64,000 nucleotides of DNA, from positions 1,116,001 to 1,180,000 of the forward strand of contig NZ_RBHX01000001.1 in NCBI RefSeq assembly GCF_003626735.1, in the 5' to 3' direction. Below the pieces are notes generated by a model. It had not been told where the DNA came from. It made no database searches and saw only the letters and a program-made list of their open reading frames with translations. The DNA is from Microbacterium sp. CGR2 (GTDB lineage Bacteria; Actinomycetota; Actinomycetes; Actinomycetales; Microbacteriaceae). The translations under genes were made by a program, and so were the position numbers. The number at the start of each line of letters is the position of its first letter. Within the stretch, counting starts at the first letter, position 1. Of this stretch, positions 35,326 through 44,093 are shown piece by piece.

Positions 35326-36327
35326 TCAGAGCCAGCGCTTGTACTTGAACACTCCGTACAGTGCCACGGCGAATGCGGCCATCGCGCCGAGCGCCATCGG
35401 GTATCCGAACGCCCAGTCCAGCTCGGGCATCATGTCGAAGTTCATCCCGTACACGGTGCCGACGAGCGTGGGCGCGAAGATGATCGCCGCCCAGGAGGAG
35501 ATCTTCTTGATCTCGTCGTTCTGCGCGAGACCGGCCTCCGTCTGCCGGCGGGCGACGAGCGCGGAGTGCACGGTCAGCGCGTTCTCGAGAATCGCGCGGA
35601 ACGAGTCGACGCGCTCATTGACGCGGATCGTGTGGTCGAGGACGTCGCGCAGCGACCGCTGCAGCTCCTCGTCGATGCGGTACTTCTCCGAACCGCGCTG
35701 CAGCCACTCCAGCATCCCGCTCAACGGGTGCACCGCGCGCTGGAAGTTGATGACCTCCCGGGAGAGCTCGTAGATGCGGCGGGAGAGGGCGTCGTCGTCG
35801 CTGTCGCCGAAGAGCTCGTCTTCGATCTCGTCGATGTCGTTCAGGAGGCCGGCGACGATCGGCTCGTACCCGTCGACGACCTCATCGAGGATCGCGTAGA
35901 GCACGGCTTCCGGTCCCATCGCGAGCAGTGCCGGGTTCGCCTCCATCCGCTGACGGACGGCGGCGAGGTTCGGTGATTCCGCGTGCCGGATCGTGACCAC
36001 GAAGTCGGGGCCAACGAACAGGTGCAGTTCACCGAACTCGATCGACTCCTGCTCGTCCCGGTAGCGGGCGGGGCGCAGCACGGCGAAGAGCGTGTCGCCG
36101 TAGCGCTCCACCTTCGACCGCTGGTGACCCGACAGTGCGTCTTCGACGGCGAGCGGATGCAGGTCGAACTCGCGAGCGACGGACGCGACCTCTTCGGGGC
36201 TGGGTCGATAGAGACCGATCCAGGCGATGCCGCCCGCGGCATCCAGCATCCGGTAGGTCTCGTCCAGGTTCTTCGGGGTCTCCACGCGACGTCCTTGGAC
36301 GTACACGCCGTTGTCGATGAGCGCCAT
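35326..36327 (-). CDS. corA: CorA family magnesium/cobalt transporter
   Basis: 333 residues. A soluble alpha/beta N-terminal domain with long helices (to about residue 270) is followed by two C-terminal membrane helices. The channel signature GMN lies in TVYGMNFDMMPE at the end of the first helix, followed by the usual acidic periplasmic loop, and the protein ends in a basic tail (YKRWL). The ATG at 36327 (MALIDNGVYV) is preceded by AAAGAG; an upstream start would add a Cys-rich stretch. It passively imports Mg2+ down the membrane potential. Confidence 0.93.
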   Translation of the reverse strand: MALIDNGVYVQGRRVETPKNLDETYRMLDAAGGIAWIGLYRPSPEEVASVAREFDLHPLAVEDALSGHQRSKVERYGDTLFAVLRPARYRDEQESIEFGELHLFVGPDFVVTIRHAESPNLAAVRQRMEANPALLAMGPEAVLYAILDEVVDGYEPIVAGLLNDIDEIEDELFGDSDDDALSRRIYELSREVINFQRAVHPLSGMLEWLQRGSEKYRIDEELQRSLRDVLDHTIRVNERVDSFRAILENALTVHSALVARRQTEAGLAQNDEIKKISSWAAIIFAPTLVGTVYGMNFDMMPELDWAFGYPMALGAMAAFAVALYGVFKYKRWL

Positions 36328-36685
36328 GATCAGCTCTTTCTCGCAGGCGCACGGCGGCATGAGCCATCGTGCGCAGATTCGTCAGGGGCGGGAGACGCCG
36401 CCGACGGCTGCGAAGAACAACGTGCGGACGCGGAGAGGATGCTCAACGCGAGTGCGCACAGAGTCGCGACGCAGCAGTGGCGGCGTCGCTACTATCACCG
36501 GACATCGCCATCACCGCCTTTCGGACTCCTGGGGTCAGATGACCCGATCGGCCATGATACTCCTCGAAACCTGGGACAGCCGTTCCGTCTCACGAAGACG
36601 TCCGCTGTCGGTCGTTGAGCGAGCAGCGAAGCGACGAGACGAAGCGGTGCCTCCGCGTGCTCAACGACCGAGGGGGGAGGCCCGC
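36328..36685. other. Region between corA and SDR gene
   Basis: About 360 bases. The right part holds a family 2 repeat pair (36610-36670). The rest is the corA upstream region on the minus strand, with no supported gene. I looked for an M-box magnesium riboswitch and saw no matching core; a simple promoter is the default. Confidence 0.4.
36610..36670. repeat. Family 2 intergenic repeat, facing pair
   Basis: GGTCGTTGAGCGAGC with CGAAGCGACGAGACGAAGC is followed by an inverted end, GCTCAACGACCG. The two GGTCGTTGAGC ends face each other, giving a hairpin of 12 bases at the ends. It lies 16 bases past the SDR stop. Confidence 0.85.
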
Positions 36686-37480
36686 CTACGGAACGATCGA
36701 GTCGATGTAGCCGCCGTCGACCCGCACAGCAGCGCCGGTGGTCGCCGAGGCCAACGGGGATGACAGATAGGCGACCATGTTGGCGATCTCCTGCGGTTCG
36801 ATGAGCCGCTGCAGCAACGACTGCGGACGGTGCAGCCGCATGAACTCGCGCTGCGCGTCCTCCCAGGGGAGTGTCGAGTCGACGAGCTCGTACACGAAGT
36901 CCTCGACGCCGCCGGTGTGCGTGGGGCCGGCGAGTACGGAGTTGACGGTGACCCCGGTGCCCGCAGCATCCTTCGCGAATCCCCGAGAGACAGCGAGCAG
37001 CGCGGTCTTCGACATGCCGTAGTGGATCATCTCCGTGGGGATGACGACCGCCGAGTCGCTGGCGATGTTCAGCACCCGACCCCAGCCGCGCTCCTTCATC
37101 CCGGGAAGCGTCGCGCGGATGAGGCGTACCGCAGCGAGCACGTTGACCTCGAAGTACCGCCGCCACTCGTCGTCGGAGATGTCGAGCGCGGGAGTCGATC
37201 CGAAGATGCCGAGGTTGTTGACGAGCACGTCGACGGCTCCTGCGGCGGTGAGCACCGCATCCGCCCCCGCTTCGTTTGTGACGTCGCCGGGCGCGGCGAC
37301 GAGCCGGCGCTCGGGTCCCTCGGTCTGGAGCTCCGAGACCACGGAGGCGACGGTCTCGGCGCTGCGACCGTTGATGGCGACGCGTGCCCCGGCATCCGCC
37401 AGTGTCGCCGCGATCGCGCGTCCGATGCCCTGGGTCGAACCCGTCACGAGTGCGGTCTTGCCGGTGAGGTCGATGATCAT
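36686..37480 (-). CDS. Short-chain dehydrogenase/reductase
   Basis: 264 residues. The coenzyme motif TGSTQGIG is at residues 13-20, the NNLG motif (NNAG variant) at about 87, the catalytic Ser in LNIASDSA and the Tyr-Lys pair in HYGMSK (Y-x-x-x-K). AINGRSAE after strand 2 favours NADP(H). The C-terminal RVDGGYIDS is typical of 3-oxoacyl reductase-like SDRs. The substrate is unknown. It is the second of two adjacent SDR genes on this strand, with 95 bases between them, not necessarily coupled. Confidence 0.9.
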   Translation of the reverse strand: MIIDLTGKTALVTGSTQGIGRAIAATLADAGARVAINGRSAETVASVVSELQTEGPERRLVAAPGDVTNEAGADAVLTAAGAVDVLVNNLGIFGSTPALDISDDEWRRYFEVNVLAAVRLIRATLPGMKERGWGRVLNIASDSAVVIPTEMIHYGMSKTALLAVSRGFAKDAAGTGVTVNSVLAGPTHTGGVEDFVYELVDSTLPWEDAQREFMRLHRPQSLLQRLIEPQEIANMVAYLSSPLASATTGAAVRVDGGYIDSIVP

Positions 37481-37575
37481 GGTGTTCCCTCCGTGGTGGA
37501 TGCTGCCGAGTCCTGCAACCGTGGACCGGTCACATTCATGCCCGCTCTCGTCGCAGAGAAGCTCGTTTCCGGCGA

Positions 37576-38415
37576 TCAGGCCTCGACGCCCACGAGTTCG
37601 GCGCTCTTCCTCCAGAGGGCCTCGGCGAGGTCGGCGTCATCTACCTGCGGGTTGACCCGGGTGCTCAGGACGCGCTCGTCGTAGTACGCGCCAGAGAACC
37701 AGGTCTCGTCGGGGGTTCCCTCGATGAACCAGCGCAGGTGCGAGCCGCCCTTCTCGCTGCCGATCAGGAGGAGGTGCTTCAGCGGGCTGCGGTACACCAA
37801 CCGCATGATGCTCGACGATTCGGCCGCGAAGTTGGTGCGCACCGTCCCCGGATGGAAGGCCACCGCGCTCAGCCCCTCGGCATGGAACTTCGTGTGCAGG
37901 CTCTTCGCGAAGAGCACGTTCGCGAGCTTGGCATCGCCGTACGCCTTGTTCGCGCTGTACTGCTTTCGGTTGTCGAGGTCGTCGACGTCGATGCGGCCGA
38001 ACAGCCGATGGCCGACACTCGACGTGTTGATCACCGCAGCGTCCGCCTTTCGCAGCTGCGGCAGCAGCAGATTCGTCAACAGGAACGGGGCGAGGTGATT
38101 AACCTGGATCGTCTTCTCGAAGCCGTCGATCGTCGGCGTCTGGTCGCCGAAGATGCCGCCGGCGTTGTTCGCCAGCACGTCGATCCCCTCGTCACCGACG
38201 AGTTCCCTGATCTGTTCGGCCAGCGCCCGGACGTCATCGAGACGAGCGAAGTCGGCGACCAGATGTTCCGCCCGGATCTCGCGCGCGACCGCGGCGGTCT
38301 TCTCGGGCGATCGACCGACGAGCAGCAGACGATGCCCCGATGCGGCGAGTTGACGAGCGGCGGCGGCCCCGATGCCGTCGGATGCTCCGGTGATGACGAT
38401 CGTCTTCTGGGGCAT
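37576..38415 (-). CDS. SDR family oxidoreductase (retinol dehydrogenase/WWOX-like)
   Basis: About 279 residues. TGASDGIG is at about 9-16, NNAGG at about 85, Ser in INTSSVGHR and Tyr-Lys as YGDAK (Y-x-x-x-K), followed by LANVLFAKSL. The extended C-terminal substrate region groups it with retinol dehydrogenase-like SDRs. The ATG at 38415 begins the dehydrogenase fold directly (MPQKTIVITGASDGIG); an earlier ATG frame adds 54 unstructured residues. It is 85 bases from the SMP-30-like gene. Confidence 0.9.
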   Translation of the reverse strand: MPQKTIVITGASDGIGAAAARQLAASGHRLLLVGRSPEKTAAVAREIRAEHLVADFARLDDVRALAEQIRELVGDEGIDVLANNAGGIFGDQTPTIDGFEKTIQVNHLAPFLLTNLLLPQLRKADAAVINTSSVGHRLFGRIDVDDLDNRKQYSANKAYGDAKLANVLFAKSLHTKFHAEGLSAVAFHPGTVRTNFAAESSSIMRLVYRSPLKHLLLIGSEKGGSHLRWFIEGTPDETWFSGAYYDERVLSTRVNPQVDDADLAEALWRKSAELVGVEA

Positions 38416-38500
38416 GGAGGCCTTCCGGATCGGATGCTGCGGGGGTGTGACGAGCCGGCGGATGCCGGCGGCGATGCGTTGCGGCGCAGCGGTCCGATTC

Positions 38501-39349
38501 TCAGCCGGCGTACGGAGCGACGGGCAGACCGCGCACGCCGGGGCGAACCGCGAACACGGACCCCGCCGCGGTGTCATGGTCGACCGGCAGGCCCTGCGCC
38601 GAGGTCGTGATGTAGAGAGTGCCGAGGTCGTCGTCGCCGAACGTGCAGGCGCTCACCTGGGGCACGGGCAGCTCGATCGTGGCGATCAGCGCACCGGAGG
38701 CGTCATAGCCGTGCACAGCACTGCCGCCCCACAGGGCCACCCAGACGCTGCCGTCCTCGGCGACCGTCAACCCGTCGGGAGCGCCCTGCTCCTCGGGCAC
38801 CTTCACGAATGCGCGTCGACCGCGCAACTCTCCGTCGACGACGTCGAACACGTCGACACGCTGCGTGGCGGTGTCGTTGAAGTACGCGCGGCGGCCGTCG
38901 GGCGAGAACCCGATGCCGTTCGACACGGTCGTGCGGGGAACCAGGGTCGACACGGCGAGGTCGGCGTCGAGCCGGAGCAGCACGCCGGCATCAGGGGTGG
39001 ACTCGTAGCTCATCGAGCCGGCAAGCAGGCGGCCTCGTGCGTCGCAGCATCCGTCGTTCATGCGCACCGCGGGGTCGTCGAGGAGGCGGGCGGCCTCTCG
39101 CGCCTCACCGTCGACGTCATCCGCGAGATACAGGGTTCGGGCGCCGACGGCGACGAGGCCGCCATTCCGGCGCGGCCGGGCGAAAGCCAGGTATTCATCG
39201 TCGAAGTGCTGGCGGGTCACGCCGTCTGAGCGCAGGGTGAGCAGATCGCCGGCGTCGCCGTCGACGAAGCGCAATCCGCCCCATCCACCCCACCACACGG
39301 GGGCTTCGGCGTGGTGAGCGATCGGTCCGGTGACGTTCTCAGGGGTCAT
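38501..39349 (-). CDS. SMP-30/gluconolactonase family protein
   Basis: 282 residues, a six-bladed beta-propeller. The metal ligands are all recognisable: Glu in HHAEAPVW (about 15), Asn in VRMNDG (about 97), Asn in SNGIGFSPDG (about 143) and Asp in APDGLTV (about 195). The family hydrolyses sugar lactones such as gluconolactone, or acts as an organophosphatase. It overlaps the upstream gene at 39346 by four bases (GTGA/ATGA type), so the two are co-translated. Confidence 0.9.
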   Translation of the reverse strand: MTPENVTGPIAHHAEAPVWWGGWGGLRFVDGDAGDLLTLRSDGVTRQHFDDEYLAFARPRRNGGLVAVGARTLYLADDVDGEAREAARLLDDPAVRMNDGCCDARGRLLAGSMSYESTPDAGVLLRLDADLAVSTLVPRTTVSNGIGFSPDGRRAYFNDTATQRVDVFDVVDGELRGRRAFVKVPEEQGAPDGLTVAEDGSVWVALWGGSAVHGYDASGALIATIELPVPQVSACTFGDDDLGTLYITTSAQGLPVDHDTAAGSVFAVRPGVRGLPVAPYAG

Positions 39350-40179
39350 ATGCCTTCTCGGGGTTTCGGCGGGGAGGAGCGCAGCGGCTCGGCGACCGGC
39401 ATCCGCTCGGCTTCCGGTGGTGGCGCGGGTGCGGCTCCGGGGTCGGTGACGGGGCGCGCGGAGATCTCCTTGGCGACCTGCTGCTCGAGCACGGTCACCG
39501 CGTCGTCGGACAGCAGGATGAGCCCGTCGAGCTCTTCCCGTACACGCTTGTAGGCGACATTCCGCTCAGCCTGGGTGGCCGACTCGTCGACGGCGACCTT
39601 GAGGAGCTGCTGCGCCCGCTCGAGGCGCTTGCGCTCCGCCGCCGTGAAGGTCGAGTCCCGCAGGCGCCGCGCGTCTTTCTCGGCTATCTCGAACGCCACG
39701 GCGTAGTCGCCGACGGCCTGCAGATACTCGGCGACCTGATGCTCGGTCACCTTTCTCTCGGCGGAAGCCGGGCGCAGAGCATCCGCCGTCTTCTTCGCCC
39801 GCAGGAAAGCGGCAGTCAGCGGCTGGCGGCCGTCGCTCATGGCGGGGTAGGCGATCAGCTTGGCGACATCGAGCTCGTAGTCCAACCACCGGGCCGTGAT
39901 CTCATCGTGCTCGGCGAACAGGCGTACGAGCAGGTCGTCGGGAGCGACGGATGCCGTGGTGTCGACGACCGACGGCCCGCGCCGCTTGTCCTGGCGGGTC
40001 AAGGCGCGTGCCTCGATCTCGGCGGCCTTGAGTTGGGCCTTCATGCGGAGGGTCTCCAGGCGGCGTTCGTGACGGCGCTTCGCGCTCTGCTCCCATGCTT
40101 TGGCGGCGCCACCGGCCATCCCCATGACGGGGAAGATGAGCCACCAGTAGTTGCCCGCCCACTGCCAGAACTCTTGCAT
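39346..40179 (-). CDS. Membrane-tethered coiled-coil protein of unknown function
   Basis: 277 residues. One membrane helix at residues 9-28 (GNYWWLIFPVMGMAGGAAKA) has a short outside N-terminus. The rest is cytoplasmic, strongly helical and charged, with coiled-coil character at about 30-65 and 140-230, and it ends in a Pro-rich tail. I do not recognise a family. It is upstream of and overlapping the SMP-30-like gene. The helix-then-coil layout recalls small Microbacteriaceae proteins of unknown role. Confidence 0.7.
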   Translation of the reverse strand: MQEFWQWAGNYWWLIFPVMGMAGGAAKAWEQSAKRRHERRLETLRMKAQLKAAEIEARALTRQDKRRGPSVVDTTASVAPDDLLVRLFAEHDEITARWLDYELDVAKLIAYPAMSDGRQPLTAAFLRAKKTADALRPASAERKVTEHQVAEYLQAVGDYAVAFEIAEKDARRLRDSTFTAAERKRLERAQQLLKVAVDESATQAERNVAYKRVREELDGLILLSDDAVTVLEQQVAKEISARPVTDPGAAPAPPPEAERMPVAEPLRSSPPKPREGI

Positions 40180-40238
40180 GATGTGCTCAGCCTACTTCTC
40201 GTGGTGCCGCGGATGTCTGCGGTTGATACGGTCAGAGG

Positions 40239-40541
40239 ATGATCACCGGCGTCGTGCTGAAGATCGTGCTCGTCGCAGTGGCGCTGGTCGTCCTCGTGGT
40301 GATCGTGCGGTCGCTGTTCGTGCGACCCGACCCGGCGCGGGGCCGCGGCCGCGGCATCCGACCGCCGAGGGGGATGGTGATCGCCGCCGGGGTGCTGCTG
40401 GCTCTCGGTCTGGTGTCGTCGGTGCTGGGTTTCGGCAGCGGTGACATGCGCGACCCGGTGCCGTTCCGCATCGCCTCTGTCGTGCTGGTCGCTGCCGGAC
40501 TCGTGGTCCTGCTCGTCGACCGCCGTATGCGCCGTCGCTGA
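40239..40541 (+). CDS. Small two-helix membrane protein
   Basis: 100 residues. Helix 1 is at about 4-24, a basic loop (RPDPARGRGRGIRPPRG) follows, and helices 2 and 3 lie at about 48-66 and 75-93. It is a single gene, divergent from the one at 39346-40179, with 59 bases between them. No known family or motif. Confidence 0.65.
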   Translation: MITGVVLKIVLVAVALVVLVVIVRSLFVRPDPARGRGRGIRPPRGMVIAAGVLLALGLVSSVLGFGSGDMRDPVPFRIASVVLVAAGLVVLLVDRRMRRR

Positions 40542-40683
40542 TCGGTCGCCTGAGCGCCTCGACACCAGCCGTTCACTCAGCGTTACGTTCCGAGTACGGC
40601 GGTCTCGTAATTGCCTGTCACCTTCGCGAGTTGGAATACCGATGTTCTCGGAATTCCGGAACGTCTCCTCCCGAAAGGTCATC

Positions 40684-41586
40684 ATGCGCCGCTTCACCCT
40701 GCCCGTCGTCGGCCTCCTGGGCGTCGCCGCCCTCGCACTCGCCGGTTGCCAGAGCCCCACAGCGGAGGCGGCCCCTGCCGATCCCGACGCTCCCATCACG
40801 ATCGCCACCCTGCCCGTCGGCGACGACCCCACCGCGGAGAACCCCGTCGAGGTGTTCGCCGAGCTGCTGGAGGAAGCGACCGGCCGCGACGTCGAGGTCA
40901 CCGACGTTCCCGACTACCTCAGCGTCGTCGAGGCGATCCGCGCCGACCACGTCGACATCGGCATCATGAGCGGTTTCCCCTCCGCCCTCGCCGTGAACAC
41001 AGGTGAGGTCGACGCGCTGGTCGCCTTCCAGGGTGACGGCAAGCCCGTCTCCACCTGCGTCGTGCTCGACGACTCACCCATCCAGGAGGTCGAGGATCTC
41101 GAGGGCAAGACGGTCGCCTTCGCCGACCAGGCGTCGAGCTCCGGCTACTTCATGCCGGTGTACATGCTGCACGAGGCGGGCCTCGAACAGGAAACCGACT
41201 ACGAAGCGATCTTCGCCGGCGGTCACGAGGGCAGCTTCGCCGCCTTGGAGCAGGGACAGGTGGATGCCGCGTGCACCGCAGTCATGCTCACCGAGCTCGG
41301 CGCCCCCATGTTCCCCTTCGCGGACGGCGAGTGGCGTGCGGTCGGCGAGAGCCCGGCCATGGACATCCAGGGTGCTGTGCTCGGACGTCAGTCGCTGGAT
41401 GCCGACAAGCGCAAGGTCATCCAGGACGGCATCGCGGAGGTGTTCTCTGCCGAGAACGCCGAGAAGCTCGGGGCATACGGCGCGTTCGCGGCGGCCGAGC
41501 AGACCATCGACCCGGAAGACTCGGAGTTCGAGTCCTTCGCCGAGATCGCAGCAGTGGCGGGCGTCGAGCTCAAGGACCTCAAGTGA
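40684..41586 (+). CDS. phnD: Phosphate/phosphite/phosphonate-binding lipoprotein
   Basis: 300 residues. The signal ends in the lipobox ALAGC (Cys at about 22). The mature fold is PhnD/PtxB-type: ITIATLPVGDDP, GIMSGFPSALA, FADQASSSGYFMP (the conserved S-S-S-G-Y loop that holds the phosph(on)ate group) and GGHEGSFAALEQGQVDAA. It could bind phosphonate, phosphite or hypophosphite. It starts an operon with the ATPase and permease of the same importer. Its stop overlaps the in-frame GTG of the ATPase gene. Confidence 0.9.
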   Translation: MRRFTLPVVGLLGVAALALAGCQSPTAEAAPADPDAPITIATLPVGDDPTAENPVEVFAELLEEATGRDVEVTDVPDYLSVVEAIRADHVDIGIMSGFPSALAVNTGEVDALVAFQGDGKPVSTCVVLDDSPIQEVEDLEGKTVAFADQASSSGYFMPVYMLHEAGLEQETDYEAIFAGGHEGSFAALEQGQVDAACTAVMLTELGAPMFPFADGEWRAVGESPAMDIQGAVLGRQSLDADKRKVIQDGIAEVFSAENAEKLGAYGAFAAAEQTIDPEDSEFESFAEIAAVAGVELKDLK

Positions 41587-42494
41587 CGCAGCTGAGCGTT
41601 TCGGCTCGCTCCGCTCGCTCAACGACCGCGGAGGTGGGGAGCGTTTCGTCTCGCTCCGCTCGCTCAACGACCGAGAGTCCTTCGGTCGTTGAGCGAGGAG
41701 CGGAGCGACGAGACGAAACGTCCGCACCGCCGCTTCCGCTCGTGACCGTCCGCGACCTCACGGTGGCGTACGACGAGCAGAATGTGCTCGACGGCGTCGA
41801 CCTCGACCTCTTCCCCGGCGAGATGGTGGCGCTGCTCGGCGCTTCCGGGTCGGGCAAGTCCACCCTCATGCGCAGTCTCACCGGTTTCGCGCCGATCTCC
41901 TCGGGCTCGGTGCGTGTGGCCGGGCACGACGTCACGAATCTCCGCCGTGGCGAACTGCGCACGCTCCGCTCCGATGTGGGGCAGGTGTTCCAGCAGTTCA
42001 ACCTCATCCCGCGCCTGAGCGTCATGACGAATGTGCTCACCGGCGGGCTGCACGGCGCCGGACCGATCAATGTCGTCGGCAGCTTCTCCCATGTCCAGCG
42101 GATGCGGGCGCTGGAGCTGCTCGATCGCGTGGGCATCGCGCACAAGGCATCCGCCCCCGCCCGTTCGCTGTCCGGAGGCCAGCAGCAGCGCGTGGCGATC
42201 GCGCGAGCCCTGATGCAGCAGCCGAAGGTCATCCTGGCCGATGAGCCGGTCGCGTCCCTCGACCCCAAGCTCGCCGACTCGGTGCTCGATCTCCTCCGTG
42301 AGATCGCGACGCAGGACGGCATCCCGGTGTTGGTGAGCCTGCACGTGCTGCCGCTGGCGCTCGCGCACAGCGACCGGATCGTCGGCCTGCGGCATGGCGA
42401 GATGGTCGTGTCGGGGGCGACCGCAGATCTGGATGCTGCCGCTCTGGCATCCCTCTACGACGATGAGGAGCACGGCGATGGCGACCACCACTGA
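41583..42494 (+). CDS. phnC: Phosphonate-type ABC transporter ATPase with repeat-encoded N-terminus
   Basis: 303 residues if read from the GTG at 41583, or 250 from the GTG at 41742. Walker A is GASGSGKST, the signature is LSGGQQQRVAIARAL and Walker B is ILADEPVASLDP. The GTG at 41583 overlaps the phnD stop (GTGA) and is in frame, but the first 50 or so codons are a cluster of family 2 repeats (SSRSARSTTE, VVERGAERRDET), so the natural N-terminus has probably been extended or replaced. The fold itself starts at VTVRDLTVAYDEQ. Which start is used is open. It energises import with PhnD and PhnE. Confidence 0.9.
   Translation: MTQLSVSARSARSTTAEVGSVSSRSARSTTESPSVVERGAERRDETSAPPLPLVTVRDLTVAYDEQNVLDGVDLDLFPGEMVALLGASGSGKSTLMRSLTGFAPISSGSVRVAGHDVTNLRRGELRTLRSDVGQVFQQFNLIPRLSVMTNVLTGGLHGAGPINVVGSFSHVQRMRALELLDRVGIAHKASAPARSLSGGQQQRVAIARALMQQPKVILADEPVASLDPKLADSVLDLLREIATQDGIPVLVSLHVLPLALAHSDRIVGLRHGEMVVSGATADLDAAALASLYDDEEHGDGDHH
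41597..41720. repeat. Family 2 repeat cluster inside the phnC reading frame
   Basis: Two direct copies (CGTTTCGGCTCGC to GCTCAACGACCG at 41597-41628; CGTTTCGTCTCGC to GCTCAACGACCG at 41642-41673) and one inverted copy (CGGTCGTTGAGCG to GACGAAACG, 41693-41720). The last two form a long imperfect hairpin of about 30 bases between phnD and the conserved start of the ATPase. Confidence 0.88.
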
Positions 42495-43329
42495 ACCCCG
42501 GGTGCGGCGGTCGGCTCCGACCCCGCGCCCTGAGCTGGACAGCGCCGAGCGCGCACGGCTCGAAAGCGCCTTCCGGGTGCCGCGCGCCCGTTTCCTGATC
42601 GGTCTGCCGATCGCGGCCTTGCTGTTGCTGTGGTCGTTCAACGGCGCCGAGTTCAACTTCGTCAAACTCGGCGAGGGTGCGGTCAACATGGGCGAGTTCC
42701 TCGGGCGGCTGTTCCCGCCCGACTTCTCGAAGATCAGCACCATCCTCGCGCTGCTGGTGGAGACGTTCCAGATGGCGGTGGTCGGCACCGTGCTCGGGGC
42801 CGTCCTCTCGCTCATCGTCGCGTTCGGCGCCACGTCGACCATCTCGCCGAAGTGGCTGTACTACCCGACCCGCTGGGTGATGAACATCATCCGGTCGGTG
42901 CCCGATCTCGTGTTCGCGCTCATGTTCGTCTCCGCCGTCGGGCTCGGGCCGTTCGCCGGCATCCTGGCCATGACCCTCGGGTCCATCGGCTCGATCGGCA
43001 AGATCTTCGCCGAGGCCATGGAGCAGGTCGACCGAGGGCCCGTCGTGGCGATGGAGGCGGTCGGCGCGTCGAAACGGCAGGTCATCCAGTACGGCATCCT
43101 GCCGCAGGCCGCGCCGCTGCTCACCTCGTACACATTGCTGCTCTTCGAGGGCAACGTCCGTGGCGCGACCATCCTCGGCCTCGTCGGCGCGGGCGGCATC
43201 GGCCTGGAACTGACCACCGCGATGCGCATGTACGACTACGGACACCTCAGCGCCATCATCATCTGCATCATCGTGCTCGTCACGGCGATCGACCAGGGCA
43301 GTGCCCTCATCCGAAGGAGAATCACATGA
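42478..43329 (+). CDS. phnE: Phosphonate-type ABC transporter permease
   Basis: 283 residues. A hydrophilic N-terminus of about 35 residues is followed by five membrane helices. The EAA loop is EAVGASKRQVIQYGILPQAA. The helix pair around VLGAVLSLIVAFGATSTISP and the ending GSALIRRRIT are typical of PhnE. The ATG at 42478 overlaps the ATPase gene by 17 bases, and the stop overlaps the phosphatase start (ATGA). Confidence 0.92.
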   Translation: MATTTEPRVRRSAPTPRPELDSAERARLESAFRVPRARFLIGLPIAALLLLWSFNGAEFNFVKLGEGAVNMGEFLGRLFPPDFSKISTILALLVETFQMAVVGTVLGAVLSLIVAFGATSTISPKWLYYPTRWVMNIIRSVPDLVFALMFVSAVGLGPFAGILAMTLGSIGSIGKIFAEAMEQVDRGPVVAMEAVGASKRQVIQYGILPQAAPLLTSYTLLLFEGNVRGATILGLVGAGGIGLELTTAMRMYDYGHLSAIIICIIVLVTAIDQGSALIRRRIT

Positions 43330-44093
43330 CCACGATCGACACGGATCTCGTCCTCAGTGCGCCGGTCAACCTGCGCGACCTCGGCGGGATCGCCATCGAG
43401 GGCGGTGTGCTTCGTGAAGGCCTCGCCATCCGCACCGACGACCTCGCCTACGTGACCGAGAACGTCGCGGCCGAGCTCGTCGCCGGGGGGATCACCGCGA
43501 TCATCGACCTGCGTTCGCCGGTCGAGGTGTCGGTCACCGGGCGGGGTCCGCTGGCCGAGCATCCGATCTCGTACCATCACCTCCCGCTGATCGCGGACGT
43601 CGGGGAGTCCATGGACCGCGACGCGCCCACCTTCAGCCACGAGAGCATGGGGCTGATGTACCTGCGCATGGTCGAGAACGCGGCGCCGCAGCTGGTCATC
43701 GCGCTCAATGTGATCGCGTACACCCCCGGTGCGGCGGCGTTCCACTGTGCGGCGGGTCGTGATCGCACCGGAGTGCTGGCGGCCATGCTGCTGCTCGCCC
43801 TCGGTGCTGCGGACGACGACATCGTGACCGACTACGCGCTCACCGGCAACAACATGCGCGCGATCATGCAGCGCACCGCCCCGGTCATGGGCGCGATGTG
43901 GCGCGCGCTGGGCTTCGACGCCAGCGCGCTCTCGAACACCTCCCGGCTGCTCGAAGGCTCGATGGACGTCTCGATGCGCAGCCTGCTCGACACCCTGCGC
44001 GCACAGTACGGCGACCCGCTCACGCCGCTGCGTGCCGCCGGGCTGTCGGAGGCGACCATCGCGCGGCTGCGCGAGAGGGCGCTGGCCGCGTGA
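43326..44093 (+). CDS. Tyrosine-protein phosphatase of the phn operon
   Basis: 255 residues. The P-loop HCAAGRDRTG (His140, Cys141, Arg147) is the full C-x5-R-T/S signature of the bacterial tyrosine/lipid phosphatase family (Ptp, MptpB-like). The N-terminal NLRDLGGIAI and IIDLRSPVEV are family landmarks, the latter carrying the D-L-R general-acid region. It is coupled to phnE and to the TetR gene by four-base overlaps. It may dephosphorylate a signalling or import-related substrate; a direct role in phosphonate or phosphite use is inferred from position only. Confidence 0.85.
   Translation: MTTIDTDLVLSAPVNLRDLGGIAIEGGVLREGLAIRTDDLAYVTENVAAELVAGGITAIIDLRSPVEVSVTGRGPLAEHPISYHHLPLIADVGESMDRDAPTFSHESMGLMYLRMVENAAPQLVIALNVIAYTPGAAAFHCAAGRDRTGVLAAMLLLALGAADDDIVTDYALTGNNMRAIMQRTAPVMGAMWRALGFDASALSNTSRLLEGSMDVSMRSLLDTLRAQYGDPLTPLRAAGLSEATIARLRERALAA

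Noticed and set aside
36328..36609. M-box magnesium riboswitch or small gene upstream of corA
   Set aside because: No matching core or helices by eye; small open frames have shadow-like composition.
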